Shown one piece after another: positions 37,258 through 46,371 of a DNA stretch of 64,000 nt (positions are counted from its first letter, which is position 1; each line of letters opens with the position of its first letter). The stretch covers positions 124,001 to 188,000 of the forward strand of contig NZ_QEKW01000007.1 in the NCBI RefSeq assembly GCF_003096675.1. The letters are read 5' to 3'. The DNA comes from Actinomycetospora cinnamomea (GTDB taxonomy: Bacteria > Actinomycetota > Actinomycetes > Mycobacteriales > Pseudonocardiaceae). Under the pieces are notes generated by a model that saw only the letters and a program-made list of their open reading frames with translations, had not been told where the DNA came from and made no database searches. The position numbers and the translations under genes are program-made.

Positions 37258-38148
37258 ATGCGCGTCGTCATCGCCGGGTCCTCCGGGCTCATCGGCACCG
37301 CCCTGGTCCCACGCCTGCGGGAGGCCGGTCACGAGGTCGTCCGCCTGGTGCGCCGCACCCCGCACGGTCCTGATGAGCGCGGATGGGACCCATCGGCGGG
37401 CCACATCGAGCCCGGCGCGCTCGACGGGGCCGACGCCGTGGTCAACCTCAACGGCGTGGGTGTCGGTGACAAGCGGTGGACCGGCGCCTTCAAACAGGAG
37501 CTGAGGGACAGCCGCCTGATACCCACCGATCTGCTCGCGCGTGCCGTTGCCGAGAAGGGCATCCCGGTGATGGTCAGCGCCTCGGGGGTGGACTACTACG
37601 CCGACGCGGGCGACATGGCGATCGACGAGAACGCCCGGTCCGGTACGGGCTTCCTCTCGGCGCTGTGCCGCGACTGGGAGCGTGCTACGGCACCCGCCTC
37701 CGACGCCGGCGCGCGGGTGGTGCTCCTGCGATCGGGCCTCGTCCTCTCGCCCAGTGGCGGGGTGATGGGGCGGATCAAACCGTTGTTCCGGTTCGGCCTC
37801 GGCGCTCGGCTCGGCTCCGGCAAGCAGTACTGGCCCTGGATCACCCTCGACGACGAGGTCGCCGTGATCACGCACGCACTGGAGAGCGAGACGCTCACCG
37901 GGCCGATCAACGCCACGGGACCGGCGCCCGTGACCAACGCCGAGTTCACGCGGTGCCTCGCCGAGCACATGGGCCGGCCTGCACCATGGTTCGCTCCGCC
38001 GATCGCCCTCCGCGTGGCGCTCGGAGAGTTCGCCGACGAGGCCCTCCTGACCAGCAAGCGCGCTCTACCGGTGAAGCTTGAACAGGACGGCTACGCCTTC
38101 CGCCACAAGACCCTGGGCGAGGCGCTGCACGCGGTGCTCGACGGATGA
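37258..38148 (+). CDS. TIGR01777-family epimerase-like SDR protein
   Basis: A 296-residue extended SDR with a C-terminal DUF1731-type region, homologous to Rv2216 at the same locus. MRVVIAGSSGLIGTALVPRL is the NAD(P)-binding start; VNLNGVGVGDKRW and SASGVDYYADAGD replace the usual catalytic YxxxK area; WITLDDEV and FADEALLTSKRALP are family hallmarks. GACGAT lies 6 nt before the ATG. The stop overlaps the next gene (ATGA). The substrate is unknown for the family. Confidence 0.87.
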   Translation: MRVVIAGSSGLIGTALVPRLREAGHEVVRLVRRTPHGPDERGWDPSAGHIEPGALDGADAVVNLNGVGVGDKRWTGAFKQELRDSRLIPTDLLARAVAEKGIPVMVSASGVDYYADAGDMAIDENARSGTGFLSALCRDWERATAPASDAGARVVLLRSGLVLSPSGGVMGRIKPLFRFGLGARLGSGKQYWPWITLDDEVAVITHALESETLTGPINATGPAPVTNAEFTRCLAEHMGRPAPWFAPPIALRVALGEFADEALLTSKRALPVKLEQDGYAFRHKTLGEALHAVLDG

Positions 38149-39410
38149 CGAGTCCGTCCCTGCCCGACGCCGTCGACGTCGTCGTGGTCGGCGCCGGGCT
38201 CGCCGGGCTGCGGGCGGCGCGCACGGTCGCGCGTGCCGGGCGCTCGGTGGCGGTGTGCGAGGCGACCGACGGGGTCGGTGGGCGGGTGCGCACCGACGTC
38301 GTGGACGGCTTCCTCGTCGACCGCGGGTTCCAGATCCTCAACACCTCCTACCCGGCGCTCCGGAGGGAGATCGACCTCGACGCCCTGGACCTGCGCCGTT
38401 TCGTGCCCGGCGCCGCCGTGCGCGACGCCGAGGGCCGCCTGCACCGCCTCGCCGACCCCCGCCGCGTCCCCTCCTGGGCGCCGCGGACGGCCCTCGACCC
38501 GCTGCTCGGGCCGCTCGCGAAGGCACGCGTCGCCGGGCTGGCGCTGCGCTCGCTCGTGGTGCCGCCGTCGCGGCAGGCCCGGGCCCCCGAGCGCACGACG
38601 GCGGACGAGCTCGCCCGCTGGGGCCTGGACGGCACGCCGACCGAGACGTTCCTGCGGCCGTTCCTGAACGGTGTGCTGGGCGACCGCGATCTCGAGACCT
38701 CGTCGCGGGTGTTCTCGCTGTTCTGGCGCAGCTTCGCGCTCGGGGACCTGACGCTGCCCTCGCGCGGCATCGGCGCCCTGCCCGCGCAGCTCGCCGCCCG
38801 GCTGCCGGCGGACACGGTGCACCTCCACACGCCCGCGCGCCGGGTGGCGCCCGGGCGCGTCGAGACCCCGCACGGGACGGTCCGCGCGGGCGCGGTGATC
38901 GTCGCGGCGGAGGGCACCGCGGCCGCCGAGCTGCTCGACGGGCGCATCCCGGCGCCGCGCACCTTCGCGCTGACCACGCACTTCCACGTCACCGCCGAGC
39001 CCCCGACGCGTCGTGCGCTGCTGCACCTCGACGGGGCGGGCGGACCGATCGTCAACACCCTGGCGCTCACCGCCGCGGCCCCGTCGTACTCCCCCGACCA
39101 CCGCCACCTCGTGCAGAGCACCGTCCTGGGCCCCGAGCCGCTGCCGGAGCGCGACCTGCGCCGCGAGCTCGCCCGGCTCTGGGGTACGCCGGTGGGCGCG
39201 TGGGACGAGCTGGCGACGGTACGGGTGCCGCGCGCGCTGCCGGCGGCGGTGCCCCCGACCCCGGCGGGGCTGCGCCACCCCGTGTCCCTGGGCGAGGGCC
39301 TGTTCGTCGCCGGCGACCACCGGGACACCCCGTCCGTGCAGGGCGCGCTGGTCAGCGGGCGACGGACGGCGCAGGAGGCGCTCGCGTACCTCTCCGCCGG
39401 GACGCGGTGA
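38145..39410 (+). CDS. FAD/NAD(P)-binding amine-oxidase/phytoene-desaturase-like oxidoreductase
   Basis: 421 residues. The N-terminal dinucleotide motif [19 protein letters not shown] and [19 protein letters not shown] place it in the flavin-containing amine oxidase/desaturase superfamily; the C-terminal [26 protein letters not shown] is the second FAD-contact region. Substrate unknown. Its ATG overlaps the stop of the SDR gene (ATGA), so the pair is translationally coupled and may act on one pathway. It sits between the E2 gene and lipB. Confidence 0.82.
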   Translation: MTSPSLPDAVDVVVVGAGLAGLRAARTVARAGRSVAVCEATDGVGGRVRTDVVDGFLVDRGFQILNTSYPALRREIDLDALDLRRFVPGAAVRDAEGRLHRLADPRRVPSWAPRTALDPLLGPLAKARVAGLALRSLVVPPSRQARAPERTTADELARWGLDGTPTETFLRPFLNGVLGDRDLETSSRVFSLFWRSFALGDLTLPSRGIGALPAQLAARLPADTVHLHTPARRVAPGRVETPHGTVRAGAVIVAAEGTAAAELLDGRIPAPRTFALTTHFHVTAEPPTRRALLHLDGAGGPIVNTLALTAAAPSYSPDHRHLVQSTVLGPEPLPERDLRRELARLWGTPVGAWDELATVRVPRALPAAVPPTPAGLRHPVSLGEGLFVAGDHRDTPSVQGALVSGRRTAQEALAYLSAGTR

Positions 39411-39429
39411 CCGGGGTAGCGTCGGACCC

Positions 39430-40176
39430 GTGAGCCGCTCCAGCCGCGCCGCCGCCGAGCCCGTCGAGGTGCACGAGATCGGCACCGTCGAGTACCAGGA
39501 GGCCTGGGACCGCCAGCGCGAGCACGCCGCCGCGCGCGTCGCGGGCACGGGGCCGGACGTGCTCCTGCTGCTCGAGCACCCCTCGGTCTACACGGCCGGG
39601 CGGCGCACGCTGCCCGAGGAGCGGCCGGTCGACGGCACGCCCGTGATCGACGTCGACCGCGGCGGAAAGATCACCTGGCACGGGCCGGGCCAGCTCGTCG
39701 GCTACCCGATCGTCGGGCTGGCCGAGCCGTTCGACGTCGTCGACCACGTCCGCCGTCTCGAGCAGGCGCTGATCACCGTGTGCGACACCTACGGGCTGGG
39801 CGTCGGGCGGATCGCCGGGCGCAGCGGGGTGTGGCTGCCCGCCGACGACCGCGGGCCGGCACGCAAGATCGCCGCGATCGGGGTGCGGGTGGCCCGCGGG
39901 GTCACGCTGCACGGGTTCGCCCTCAACGCCGATCCCGACCTCGCCGCGTTCGGCGCCATCGTGCCGTGCGGGATCCGCGACGCCGGGGTCACCAGCCTGT
40001 CCGCCGAGCTGGGCCGTCGGGTGGCCGTCGACGAGGTCCGCCCGGCCGTGCGCGCGGCCGTGCTCGACGCCCTCGACGGCCGGCTCCCGGTCACCGAGCG
40101 CTCGCTGCCCGATCCCGCGCAGGCGCAGGAGGTCACCGTCGGCGGGCTGACCGTCCGGGTCGGCGCGAGCCGGTAG
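39430..40176 (+). CDS. lipB: Lipoyl(octanoyl) transferase
   Basis: Transfers octanoate from ACP to lipoyl domains, the first step in lipoate assembly. 248 residues from GTG 39430, set by TAGCGT ending 7 nt upstream. Motifs: [40 protein letters not shown] (catalytic Lys146) and [13 protein letters not shown] (catalytic Cys180). Lies upstream of lipA with an opposite-strand flavin gene in between; its substrates (E2, GcvH) are partly encoded nearby. Confidence 0.96.
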   Translation: MSRSSRAAAEPVEVHEIGTVEYQEAWDRQREHAAARVAGTGPDVLLLLEHPSVYTAGRRTLPEERPVDGTPVIDVDRGGKITWHGPGQLVGYPIVGLAEPFDVVDHVRRLEQALITVCDTYGLGVGRIAGRSGVWLPADDRGPARKIAAIGVRVARGVTLHGFALNADPDLAAFGAIVPCGIRDAGVTSLSAELGRRVAVDEVRPAVRAAVLDALDGRLPVTERSLPDPAQAQEVTVGGLTVRVGASR

Positions 40177-40183
40177 TCCGTCC

Positions 40184-41125
40184 TCAGGCCGCCGCGACCT
40201 GCGGGGCCACCTCGGCGGCGACGAGCTCGAGGTGGTCGAGGTCGGAGAGGTCGAGCACCTGCAGGTAGACGCGGTGCAGGCCCGCGCGGTCGGCGAACGC
40301 GCCGAGCTTGTCGACGACCTCGGGCACGGTGCCCGCGATGCCGTTGGCGCGCAGCTCCTCGGGTCGGCGGCCGATGGCGTCGGCGCGCCGGGCCACCTCG
40401 GCCTCGTCACGGCCGGCGCAGAGCACCTGCGCCGTCGAGCGCCCGAGCGTCGCAGGGTCGCGGCCCCGCGCGCGGCACGCCTCCTCGACGCGGTCGCGGC
40501 CGGCGACGAGGTCGTCGAGGCCGGCGAACGGCATGTTGAACTCGGTGGCGTACTCGGCGGCGAGCGCCGGAGTCCGACGCCGCCCGTTGCCGCCCACGAT
40601 GATCGGCGGGTACGGGGTCTGCAGCGGCTTGGGCAGCCCGGGGCTGTCGGCGAAGCGGTAGTGCTCGCCCTCGTGGGTGTAGGGGACGCCGACCGGCGTC
40701 CGCCACGACCCCGTGAGGATCTCCAGCTGCTCGGCGAGCATGGAGAACCGCTCGTCGGTGGGAGGGAAGGGGATGCCGTAGGCGTGGTGCTCCGCCTCGT
40801 ACCACCCGGTGCCCAGGCCGAGCTCGACCCGCCCGCCCGACATCTGGTCCACCTGGGCCACCGCGATCCCGAGGGGACCGGGCAGGCGGAACGTGGCCGC
40901 GGTCATCAGGGTGCCGAGCCGGATCGTGGTGGTCTCGCGGGCGAGGGCGCCCAGCGTCACCCAGGAGTCGGTGGGTCCGGGCAGCCCGTTGGCGCCACCC
41001 ATGGCCAGGTAGTGGTCGGAACGGAAGAAGGCGTCGTACCCCGCGTCCTCCGCCACCCGTGCCACACGCAGCAGGTCGTCGTACGCAGCGCCCTGTTGCG
41101 GCTCGGTGAAGATCCGGAGGTCCAC
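40184..41125 (-). CDS. LLM-class F420-dependent oxidoreductase
   Basis: 313-residue luciferase-like TIM-barrel enzyme. LRIFTEPQQGAAYDDLLRVA, FFRSDHYLAMGG, TIRLGTLMTAATFRLPGPLGIAVAQVDQMSGGRVELGLGTGW (in shorter runs: TIRLGTLMTAATFR, PLGIAVAQVDQMSGGR, VELGLGTGW) and PPIIVGGNGRRRTPALAAEY are typical of the F420-dependent group. Actinobacterial context and a separate F420:NADP oxidoreductase in the window favour F420 over FMN. TACCCT ends 6 nt before GTG 41125. Substrate unknown. It interrupts lipB-lipA, which are adjacent in mycobacteria. Confidence 0.87.
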   Translation of the reverse strand: MDLRIFTEPQQGAAYDDLLRVARVAEDAGYDAFFRSDHYLAMGGANGLPGPTDSWVTLGALARETTTIRLGTLMTAATFRLPGPLGIAVAQVDQMSGGRVELGLGTGWYEAEHHAYGIPFPPTDERFSMLAEQLEILTGSWRTPVGVPYTHEGEHYRFADSPGLPKPLQTPYPPIIVGGNGRRRTPALAAEYATEFNMPFAGLDDLVAGRDRVEEACRARGRDPATLGRSTAQVLCAGRDEAEVARRADAIGRRPEELRANGIAGTVPEVVDKLGAFADRAGLHRVYLQVLDLSDLDHLELVAAEVAPQVAAA

Positions 41126-41228
41126 ACGATCAGGGTAGTCACCCGATCACGGTCCGAACCGTGCCGGTGCGCACCCGTCGCGCACCGACGAGCCGACGGG
41201 ACGCGGCGCGCGGCGTAGGGTCGGGGTC

Positions 41229-42254
41229 GTGACGGTCGGCCCCAGCCAGGATCTCGCGCACGGACGGAAGATGTTGCGGCTCGAGGTCCGCAACTCCCAG
41301 ACGCCCATCGAGCGCAAGCCGGAGTGGATCCGCACCCGCGTCGCCACCGGCCCGAACTTCACCGAGCTCAAGGGCCTGGTGAAGGGTTCCGGCCTCGCCA
41401 CCGTGTGCGAGGAGGCGGGCTGCCCCAACATCTTCGAGTGCTGGGAGGACCGCGAGGCCACCTTCCTCATCGGCGGCGAGCAGTGCACCCGGCGCTGCGA
41501 CTTCTGCCAGATCGACACCGGCAAGCCCTCGCCGCTCGACGTGACGGAGCCGCGCAAGGTCGCCGAGTCGGTCCGGCAGATGGGCCTGCGGTACTCGACG
41601 ATCACCGGTGTCGCCCGCGACGACCTCGACGACGGCGGCTCCTGGCTGTACGCCGAGACCGTCCGCCAGGTCCACGAGCTCAACCCCGGCACCGGGGTCG
41701 AGCTGCTCATCCCCGACTTCGACGGCCGGGACGACCAGCTGGGCCCGGTGTTCGAGGCCGCCCCCGAGGTGCTCGCGCACAACCTCGAGACCGTCCCGCG
41801 CATCTTCCGCCGCATCCGGCCGGGGTTCCGCTACGAGCGCTCGCTGGACGTCATCCGGAAGGCCCGCGCAGCCGGGCTGGTCACCAAGTCGAACCTCATC
41901 CTCGGGATGGGCGAGACCCCCGACGAGGTCACCGCGGCGATGCAGGACCTGGTCGACGCGGGGTGCGAGCTGCTCACGCTCACCCAGTACCTGCGCCCGA
42001 GCCTGCGCCACCACCCCGTCGAGCGCTGGGTCAAGCCCGAGGAGTTCGTCACCCACCGCGACGCGGCGCTGGCCATGGGCTTCCCCGGCGTCATGGCCGG
42101 GCCGCTGGTGCGCTCGTCCTACCGCGCCGGGCGGCTCTACGCGCAGGCCAAGATCGCCCGTGGCGAGGAGCTGCCCGCGGGCATGGCCGAGCTGGCCGAG
42201 GAGGGCCCGGCCCGCCAGGAGGTCGGCGAGGTGCTGGCGCGCACGCGCTCCTGA
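41229..42254 (+). CDS. lipA: Lipoyl synthase
   Basis: Radical-SAM enzyme that inserts two sulfurs into octanoyl groups. 341 residues. The auxiliary cluster CX4CX5C is Cys60, Cys65, Cys71 ([12 protein letters not shown]); the radical-SAM CX3CX2C is Cys86, Cys90, Cys93 (CTRRCDFC). The conserved serine ligand is in [12 protein letters not shown] near the C-terminus. TAGGGT ends 7 nt before GTG 41229, so a leaderless transcript is likely. Needs Fe-S assembly, for which ErpA in this window is a candidate carrier. Confidence 0.97.
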   Translation: MTVGPSQDLAHGRKMLRLEVRNSQTPIERKPEWIRTRVATGPNFTELKGLVKGSGLATVCEEAGCPNIFECWEDREATFLIGGEQCTRRCDFCQIDTGKPSPLDVTEPRKVAESVRQMGLRYSTITGVARDDLDDGGSWLYAETVRQVHELNPGTGVELLIPDFDGRDDQLGPVFEAAPEVLAHNLETVPRIFRRIRPGFRYERSLDVIRKARAAGLVTKSNLILGMGETPDEVTAAMQDLVDAGCELLTLTQYLRPSLRHHPVERWVKPEEFVTHRDAALAMGFPGVMAGPLVRSSYRAGRLYAQAKIARGEELPAGMAELAEEGPARQEVGEVLARTRS

Positions 42255-42309
42255 GCTCCCCGGACGGCACCGGCGGGCCGTGACGGCCCGGTGAGGCAGA
42301 ATGGACGCC

Positions 42310-43056
42310 ATGGCGAAGCGGGGCTCCGGCGCGGCGAGCAAGGAAGAGAAGAAGGCCGCCAAGCAGGCGGCGAAGGCCGCGCGCCGGGAGCGGTTCCGCC
42401 AGATCTGGCAGGCGTTCCAGATGCAGCGCCGCGAGGACAAGGCGCTGGTGCCGATCATGGTCGGGACGGTGCTGGGCACCGCGCTGGTGCTGTTCCTCGT
42501 CGGGCTGCTCATCGGCCAGGAGTGGTTCCTCCTGCCCACCGGCATCCTGCTCGGCGTCCTGCTCGCGGTCATCATCTTCGGGCGCCGGGTGCAGAAGAAC
42601 GTCTACGCCAAGGCCGCCGGCCAGCCCGGGGCGGCCGGCTGGGCGCTCGACAACATGCGCGGTCAGTGGCGCGTCACCCAGGCCGTCGCGGGCACCACGC
42701 AGCTCGACGCCGTGCACCGCGTCATCGGCCGGCCGGGCGTGGTCCTCGTGGCCGAGGGCGCCCCGCACCGCACGAAGAGCCTCGTCGCCCAGGAGAAGAA
42801 GCGCGTCGCCCGCATCATCGGGCAGGTGCCGATCTACGAGGTCAGCGTCGGCGAGGACGAGGGCCAGGTGCCGCTGGCCAGGCTGCAGCGCCACATGACC
42901 AAGCTGCCGCGCAACATCGACAAGAGCCAGATGGAGACCGTCGAGAAGCGCCTCGCCGCGCTGGCCAACCGCGCCGGCCCGGCCATGCCCAAGGGTCCGG
43001 TGCCCCGCAACGCCCAGCAGCTCAAGGGCATGCAGCGCACCGCCCGACGTCGTTAG
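42310..43056 (+). CDS. DUF4191 membrane protein
   Basis: 248 residues, Rv2219-like. A basic N-terminus, two helices (VPIMVGTVLGTALVLFLVGL and LLPTGILLGVLLAVIIFGRR) and a conserved cytoplasmic C-terminal domain (VIGRPGVVLVAEGAPHRTKSL). Function unknown; always near lipA in actinobacteria. ATG 42310 is preferred over ATG 42301 because CAGAAT ends exactly 7 nt before it and homologues begin MAK. Its stop overlaps the stop of the convergent RDD gene by 2 nt. Confidence 0.85.
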   Translation: MAKRGSGAASKEEKKAAKQAAKAARRERFRQIWQAFQMQRREDKALVPIMVGTVLGTALVLFLVGLLIGQEWFLLPTGILLGVLLAVIIFGRRVQKNVYAKAAGQPGAAGWALDNMRGQWRVTQAVAGTTQLDAVHRVIGRPGVVLVAEGAPHRTKSLVAQEKKRVARIIGQVPIYEVSVGEDEGQVPLARLQRHMTKLPRNIDKSQMETVEKRLAALANRAGPAMPKGPVPRNAQQLKGMQRTARRR

Positions 43057-43619
43057 CGCACGTTCACGACGATCGTCCGGCTCGCGCGGTCCTGCAGGCC
43101 GCGGGAGTCACGGTCGAGGATCAGCGCGGGCACGACGAAGAACACCGACGCCGTGCGCACCAGCGACCACAACAGACCGACCCCGGGCGTGTCCGGCCGG
43201 TCGAGGCGCACGACGCGCAGCCCCAGCAGCACCATCGCGGGCGTCGCGCCGATCACCGCGACCGGCACGACCATGATCAACGCCCAGGTCAGCAGGCTCC
43301 AGTTCTGCGGCGGCGTGGGGAACGTGAAGAGCAGGGCGAGCAGGCCGGCGAGCAGCGCGTCGAGCGCGAACTGCCCGGCGCGGCGCGGCAGCGTGGCCAC
43401 CGAGCCCGGGCCGGACTCGGGCAGGCCGAACCGGGCGCCCGGGTAGTCGTCGGCCCCCTCGTCGGCTCCCTCGGCCGCGCGGTGAGGGCTCGGCGCGGCG
43501 TCCTCGCGGGGAACGGACCGCGGTGCGGTGCGGGGAGTGCCCCGGGCTGACCGCTCCGCGTCGTCCGCCGTGCGGCGGTCGTCTCCCCCGCCCTCGAGCC
43601 ATTCCCGGAACCACGTCAC
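43053..43619 (-). CDS. RDD-family membrane protein
   Basis: 188 residues: about 70 disordered N-terminal residues, then an RDD domain with RRAGQFALDALLAGLLALLF (first helix with the R...D pair), LTWALIMVVPVAVIGATPAM, LLGLRVVRLDRPDTPG and a final helix LLWSLVRTASVFFVVPALIL. Equivalent to Rv2219A. Transport or small-molecule binding has been proposed for the family. TAGCCT ends 6 nt before GTG 43619. Divergent from glnA1. Confidence 0.83.
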   Translation of the reverse strand: MTWFREWLEGGGDDRRTADDAERSARGTPRTAPRSVPREDAAPSPHRAAEGADEGADDYPGARFGLPESGPGSVATLPRRAGQFALDALLAGLLALLFTFPTPPQNWSLLTWALIMVVPVAVIGATPAMVLLGLRVVRLDRPDTPGVGLLWSLVRTASVFFVVPALILDRDSRGLQDRASRTIVVNVR

Positions 43620-43692
43620 CGTGACAGGCTACGGCGGTCGCAGATCACGGCAGGGCGCGCCGGACCGTCGCCGCCCGACCACCCTGCGCGCG

Positions 43693-43730
43693 TTAACTGC
43701 TGTGAAACATGTCGGTGACGGACGAGCAAC
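43693..43730 (+). promoter_or_regulatory. GlnR operator upstream of glnA1
   Basis: TTAAC-N6-GAAAC-N6-GTGAC-N6-GCAAC, four boxes with exact 6-nt spacers: 43693-43697, 43704-43708, 43715-43719 and 43726-43730. It matches the actinobacterial GlnR consensus gTnAC-n6-GaAAC repeated twice. TAGCGT at 43741-43746 is a candidate -10 just downstream, giving a leader of about 95 nt. Confidence 0.85.
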
Positions 43731-43848
43731 AGCACCCCCATAGCGTCGGGATCACCTGGACCGGTCACGGTCGGGACCCCCGATCAGTGGGTACCGTGCC
43801 GCCCCGACCCCCGCCGTCCCCGGCAAGCGTGTGAAGGAGCCACCGAGG

Positions 43849-45270
43849 GTGTTCAACAATCAGGACGAGGTCTTCAAGTACATCTCCGACGAGGGGGTGA
43901 AGTACGTCGACGTCCGGTTCTGTGACCTGCCGGGCCAGATGCAGCACTTCACCGTCCCGGCGTCGGAGTTCGACGAGGACGTGTTCACCACGGGGCTGGC
44001 CTTCGACGGCTCGTCGATCACCGGGTTCCAGAGCATCAACGAGTCGGACATGACGCTGCTGCCCGACGTGGCGACGGCACGCGTCGACCCGTTCCGGGCG
44101 CAGAAGACGCTGAACGTCAACTTCTTCGTCCACGACCCGCTGACGCTCGAGGCCTACAGCCGCGACCCGCGCAACGTCGCCCGCAAGGCCGAGAAGTTCC
44201 TCTCCACCGTCGACGTCGCCGACACGTGCTTCTTCGGCCCCGAGGCCGAGTTCTACATCTTCGACTCGGTGCGCTACGACTCGAAGGCCAACGGCACCTT
44301 CTACGAGGTCGACTCGGTCGAGGGCCACTGGAACACCGGCCGCGACGAGCTCGGCGGCAACAAGGGCAACAAGATCGCCATGAAGGCCGGCTACTTCCCC
44401 GTCGAGCCGACCGACCAGAGCTCGGACCTGCGCGCCGCGATCGGCACCAACCTCATCAACGCCGGATTCGAGCTCGAGAAGCTCCACCACGAGGTGGGCA
44501 CCGGCGGCCAGGCCGAGATCAACTACAAGTTCAACACGCTGCTGCACGCGGCGGACGACCTGCAGCTGTTCAAGTACATCGTCAAGAACACCGCCTGGCA
44601 GGCCGGCAAGACCGTCACGTTCATGCCGAAGCCCCTGGCCGGGGACAACGGCTCGGGCATGCACTGCCACCAGTCGCTGTTCAAGGGCGGCGAGCCGCTG
44701 TTCTACGACGCCAACGGCTACGCGGGCCTGTCCGACCTCGGCCGCCACTACATCGGCGGCATCCTGCACCACGCGCCCAGCCTGGTGGCCTTCACCAACG
44801 CCACGGCGAACTCGTACCACCGCCTGGTGCCCGGCTTCGAGGCACCGATCAACCTCGTGTACTCGAACCGCAACCGCTCGGCGTGCGTCCGCATCCCGAT
44901 CACCGGCGACAACCCGAAGGCCAAGCGCCTCGAGTTCCGCTGCCCCGACTCGTCGGGCAACCCGTACCTGTCCTTCGCGGCCATGATGATGGCCGGCCTG
45001 GACGGCATCCGGAACAAGATCGAGCCGCCGACGCCGATCGACAAGGACCTCTACGAGCTCCCGCCCGAGGAGGCCGCCGACATCGCGCAGGTCCCGGCCA
45101 GCCTCGACGCCGCGGTCAACAACCTCGAGGCCGACCACGACTACCTCCTCGAGGGCGGGGTGTTCACCTCGGACCTCATCGAGAAGTGGATCGAGCTCAA
45201 GCGCGACGACGTGACCGGCCTGCGCCTGCGGCCGCACCCGTACGAGTTCGAGCTGTACTTCAACTGCTGA
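43849..45270 (+). CDS. glnA1: Type I glutamine synthetase
   Basis: Main ammonium-assimilating enzyme; GSI-beta dodecamer. 473 residues from GTG 43849, preceded by AAGGAG at 9 nt; the frame is open for 18 nt more but homologues align from here. [27 protein letters not shown] [10 protein letters not shown], the ATP region [13 protein letters not shown], and NRSACVRIP are canonical. Tyr402 in [10 protein letters not shown] is the adenylylation site used by GlnE, encoded just downstream on the other strand. A perfect GlnR box lies 119 nt upstream, so nitrogen control is both transcriptional and post-translational. Confidence 0.97.
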   Translation: MFNNQDEVFKYISDEGVKYVDVRFCDLPGQMQHFTVPASEFDEDVFTTGLAFDGSSITGFQSINESDMTLLPDVATARVDPFRAQKTLNVNFFVHDPLTLEAYSRDPRNVARKAEKFLSTVDVADTCFFGPEAEFYIFDSVRYDSKANGTFYEVDSVEGHWNTGRDELGGNKGNKIAMKAGYFPVEPTDQSSDLRAAIGTNLINAGFELEKLHHEVGTGGQAEINYKFNTLLHAADDLQLFKYIVKNTAWQAGKTVTFMPKPLAGDNGSGMHCHQSLFKGGEPLFYDANGYAGLSDLGRHYIGGILHHAPSLVAFTNATANSYHRLVPGFEAPINLVYSNRNRSACVRIPITGDNPKAKRLEFRCPDSSGNPYLSFAAMMMAGLDGIRNKIEPPTPIDKDLYELPPEEAADIAQVPASLDAAVNNLEADHDYLLEGGVFTSDLIEKWIELKRDDVTGLRLRPHPYEFELYFNC

Positions 45271-45284
45271 GCAGGTCCAGCCGC

Positions 45285-45320
45285 GACGGCCCGGTGTCCC
45301 CTCGGGGGTACCGGGCCGTC
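45285..45320 (+). terminator. Intrinsic terminator after glnA1
   Basis: An 11-bp stem (45285-45295 with 45310-45320) with a further internal CCCC/GGGG pairing, 14 nt after the stop. It may also serve the convergent gene ending at 45342. Confidence 0.8.
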
Positions 45321-45341
45321 GTGCGTGTGGGCCCTCCGGTG

Positions 45342-45671
45342 TCACGACCGGTCCCGCCGGTCGGGCACGTCCTCCCGCGGGGACAGCGCCGCGGCCAGGA
45401 CGTACTGGTAGACGTAGCGGATCTCCTCCCCCCGCCGGACGGGCAGGCAGACCCAGCCGACCCACTCCCCCGTCGTCGTCCGTCGCCAGGCGAGCAGCTC
45501 GCCGGGGACGCGGCTCTGCAGGTCGACGCCCTCGGGCATCGGTCGGACCGGCCGGCCGCCGGGACGCGGGTAGGCGACCGCGAGGTCGACCCAGACCCGC
45601 TTGACCTCGTCGCGCTGCAAGGCGCCGGACCGGTCGTTGCGGCGCTGCGCCGGCCCCCGATCGTCGAACAC
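45342..45671 (-). CDS. Unknown small protein with an SOS box over its start codon
   Basis: 109 residues, not recognised. Charged N-terminus (VFDDRGPAQRRND), then a Trp-rich core VKRVWVDLAVAYPRPGG, VPGELLAWRR, GEWVGWVCLPVRRGEEIRYVY and an acidic tail. No signal peptide or membrane helix. The only usable start is GTG 45671, which lies inside a perfect LexA box (45664-45679); the resulting N-terminus VFDD recalls actinobacterial 13E12/DUF222 genes, whose starts also lie in SOS boxes. Absent between glnA1 and glnE in M. tuberculosis. DNA-damage induction is a strong inference; function is unknown. Confidence 0.6.
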   Translation of the reverse strand: MFDDRGPAQRRNDRSGALQRDEVKRVWVDLAVAYPRPGGRPVRPMPEGVDLQSRVPGELLAWRRTTTGEWVGWVCLPVRRGEEIRYVYQYVLAAALSPREDVPDRRDRS

Positions 45672-45679
45672 ATGTTCGA
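45664..45679. promoter_or_regulatory. Perfect LexA/SOS box
   Basis: TCGAAC-ACAT-GTTCGA, an exact match to the actinobacterial SOS-box consensus TCGAACNNNNGTTCGA. It overlaps the start codon of the 109-residue gene on the minus strand. On the plus strand it contains an ATG (45672) that is in frame with the Uma2 gene at 45813, with no stop between. Confidence 0.85.
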
Positions 45680-45812
45680 TGGTCGGCGATGGAGAGCCGG
45701 AACGCCACCCGCGCCGCGGCGTGTCCCGCCGTCCGCGGCGCAGCTCACCCACTGTCGGGGGTCCCTGCCACGGTGCCACCATGGCCGCAGCGCGCACCGG
45801 GGAGGAGGAGCC

Positions 45813-46370
45813 GTGGCCGCACCCGAGAGAGCCGTCGAGGATCCGTTCGGACCCGGTCCGTGGTCCGAGGAGGACGTGCTCGAGCTGCGCACCGCACAGC
45901 GGGTGGAGTTGCTCGACGGAGTACTCCTCCTGAGCCCGCACAGCGCACACCGCCACCAGTGGCTCGCGATCCAGCTGTGTGGGGTCCTGAACGCCGTGCT
46001 CCCCCGCGGGCGGGCGATCGGACCGATCAATGTCCGCCTCCGTCGGAACCGCCTCGTGATCCCTGATGTCGCCGTCGTCGAGGGCGTCACGCGCTCCACC
46101 GTGGTGTCGGACGCGGCGGCGGTGCTCCTCGCTGTCGAGATCGTCAGTCCGGGCAACGCCGTCATGGACCGGGCGATCAAGCCCCAGCTGTACGCCGAGG
46201 CCGGCATCCCGACCTTCCTCCGGATCGAGATGGGTGCGGACGCCCCCGTCGGCCACCTCCACACCCTCGCCGGCGGTGCCTACCACGAGGTCGCGGTCGG
46301 GACGACGCTCCACCTCACCCGGCCGTGCGCCGTCACCGTCGATATGGCCGCGCTCGATCTGGACGGCTGA
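45813..46370 (+). CDS. Uma2-family (DUF820) putative restriction-endonuclease-like protein
   Basis: 185 residues with the PD-(D/E)XK-like Uma2 fold: WSEEDVLELRTAQRVELLDGVLLLSP, then RLVIPDVAVVEG (catalytic Asp), VLLAVEIVSPGN (catalytic E-x-V region) and KPQLYAEAGIPTFLRIE (in place of the usual K..YA..GV..YW). GTG 45813 follows an excellent GGGGAGGAGGAG. An upstream in-frame ATG inside the SOS box would add 47 residues. Uma2 proteins are common in cyanobacteria and actinobacteria, often in accessory DNA; their role is unsettled. Convergent with glnE (1 nt gap). Part of a small insertion in an otherwise conserved locus. Confidence 0.82.
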   Translation: MAAPERAVEDPFGPGPWSEEDVLELRTAQRVELLDGVLLLSPHSAHRHQWLAIQLCGVLNAVLPRGRAIGPINVRLRRNRLVIPDVAVVEGVTRSTVVSDAAAVLLAVEIVSPGNAVMDRAIKPQLYAEAGIPTFLRIEMGADAPVGHLHTLAGGAYHEVAVGTTLHLTRPCAVTVDMAALDLDG

Positions 46371-46371
46371 C

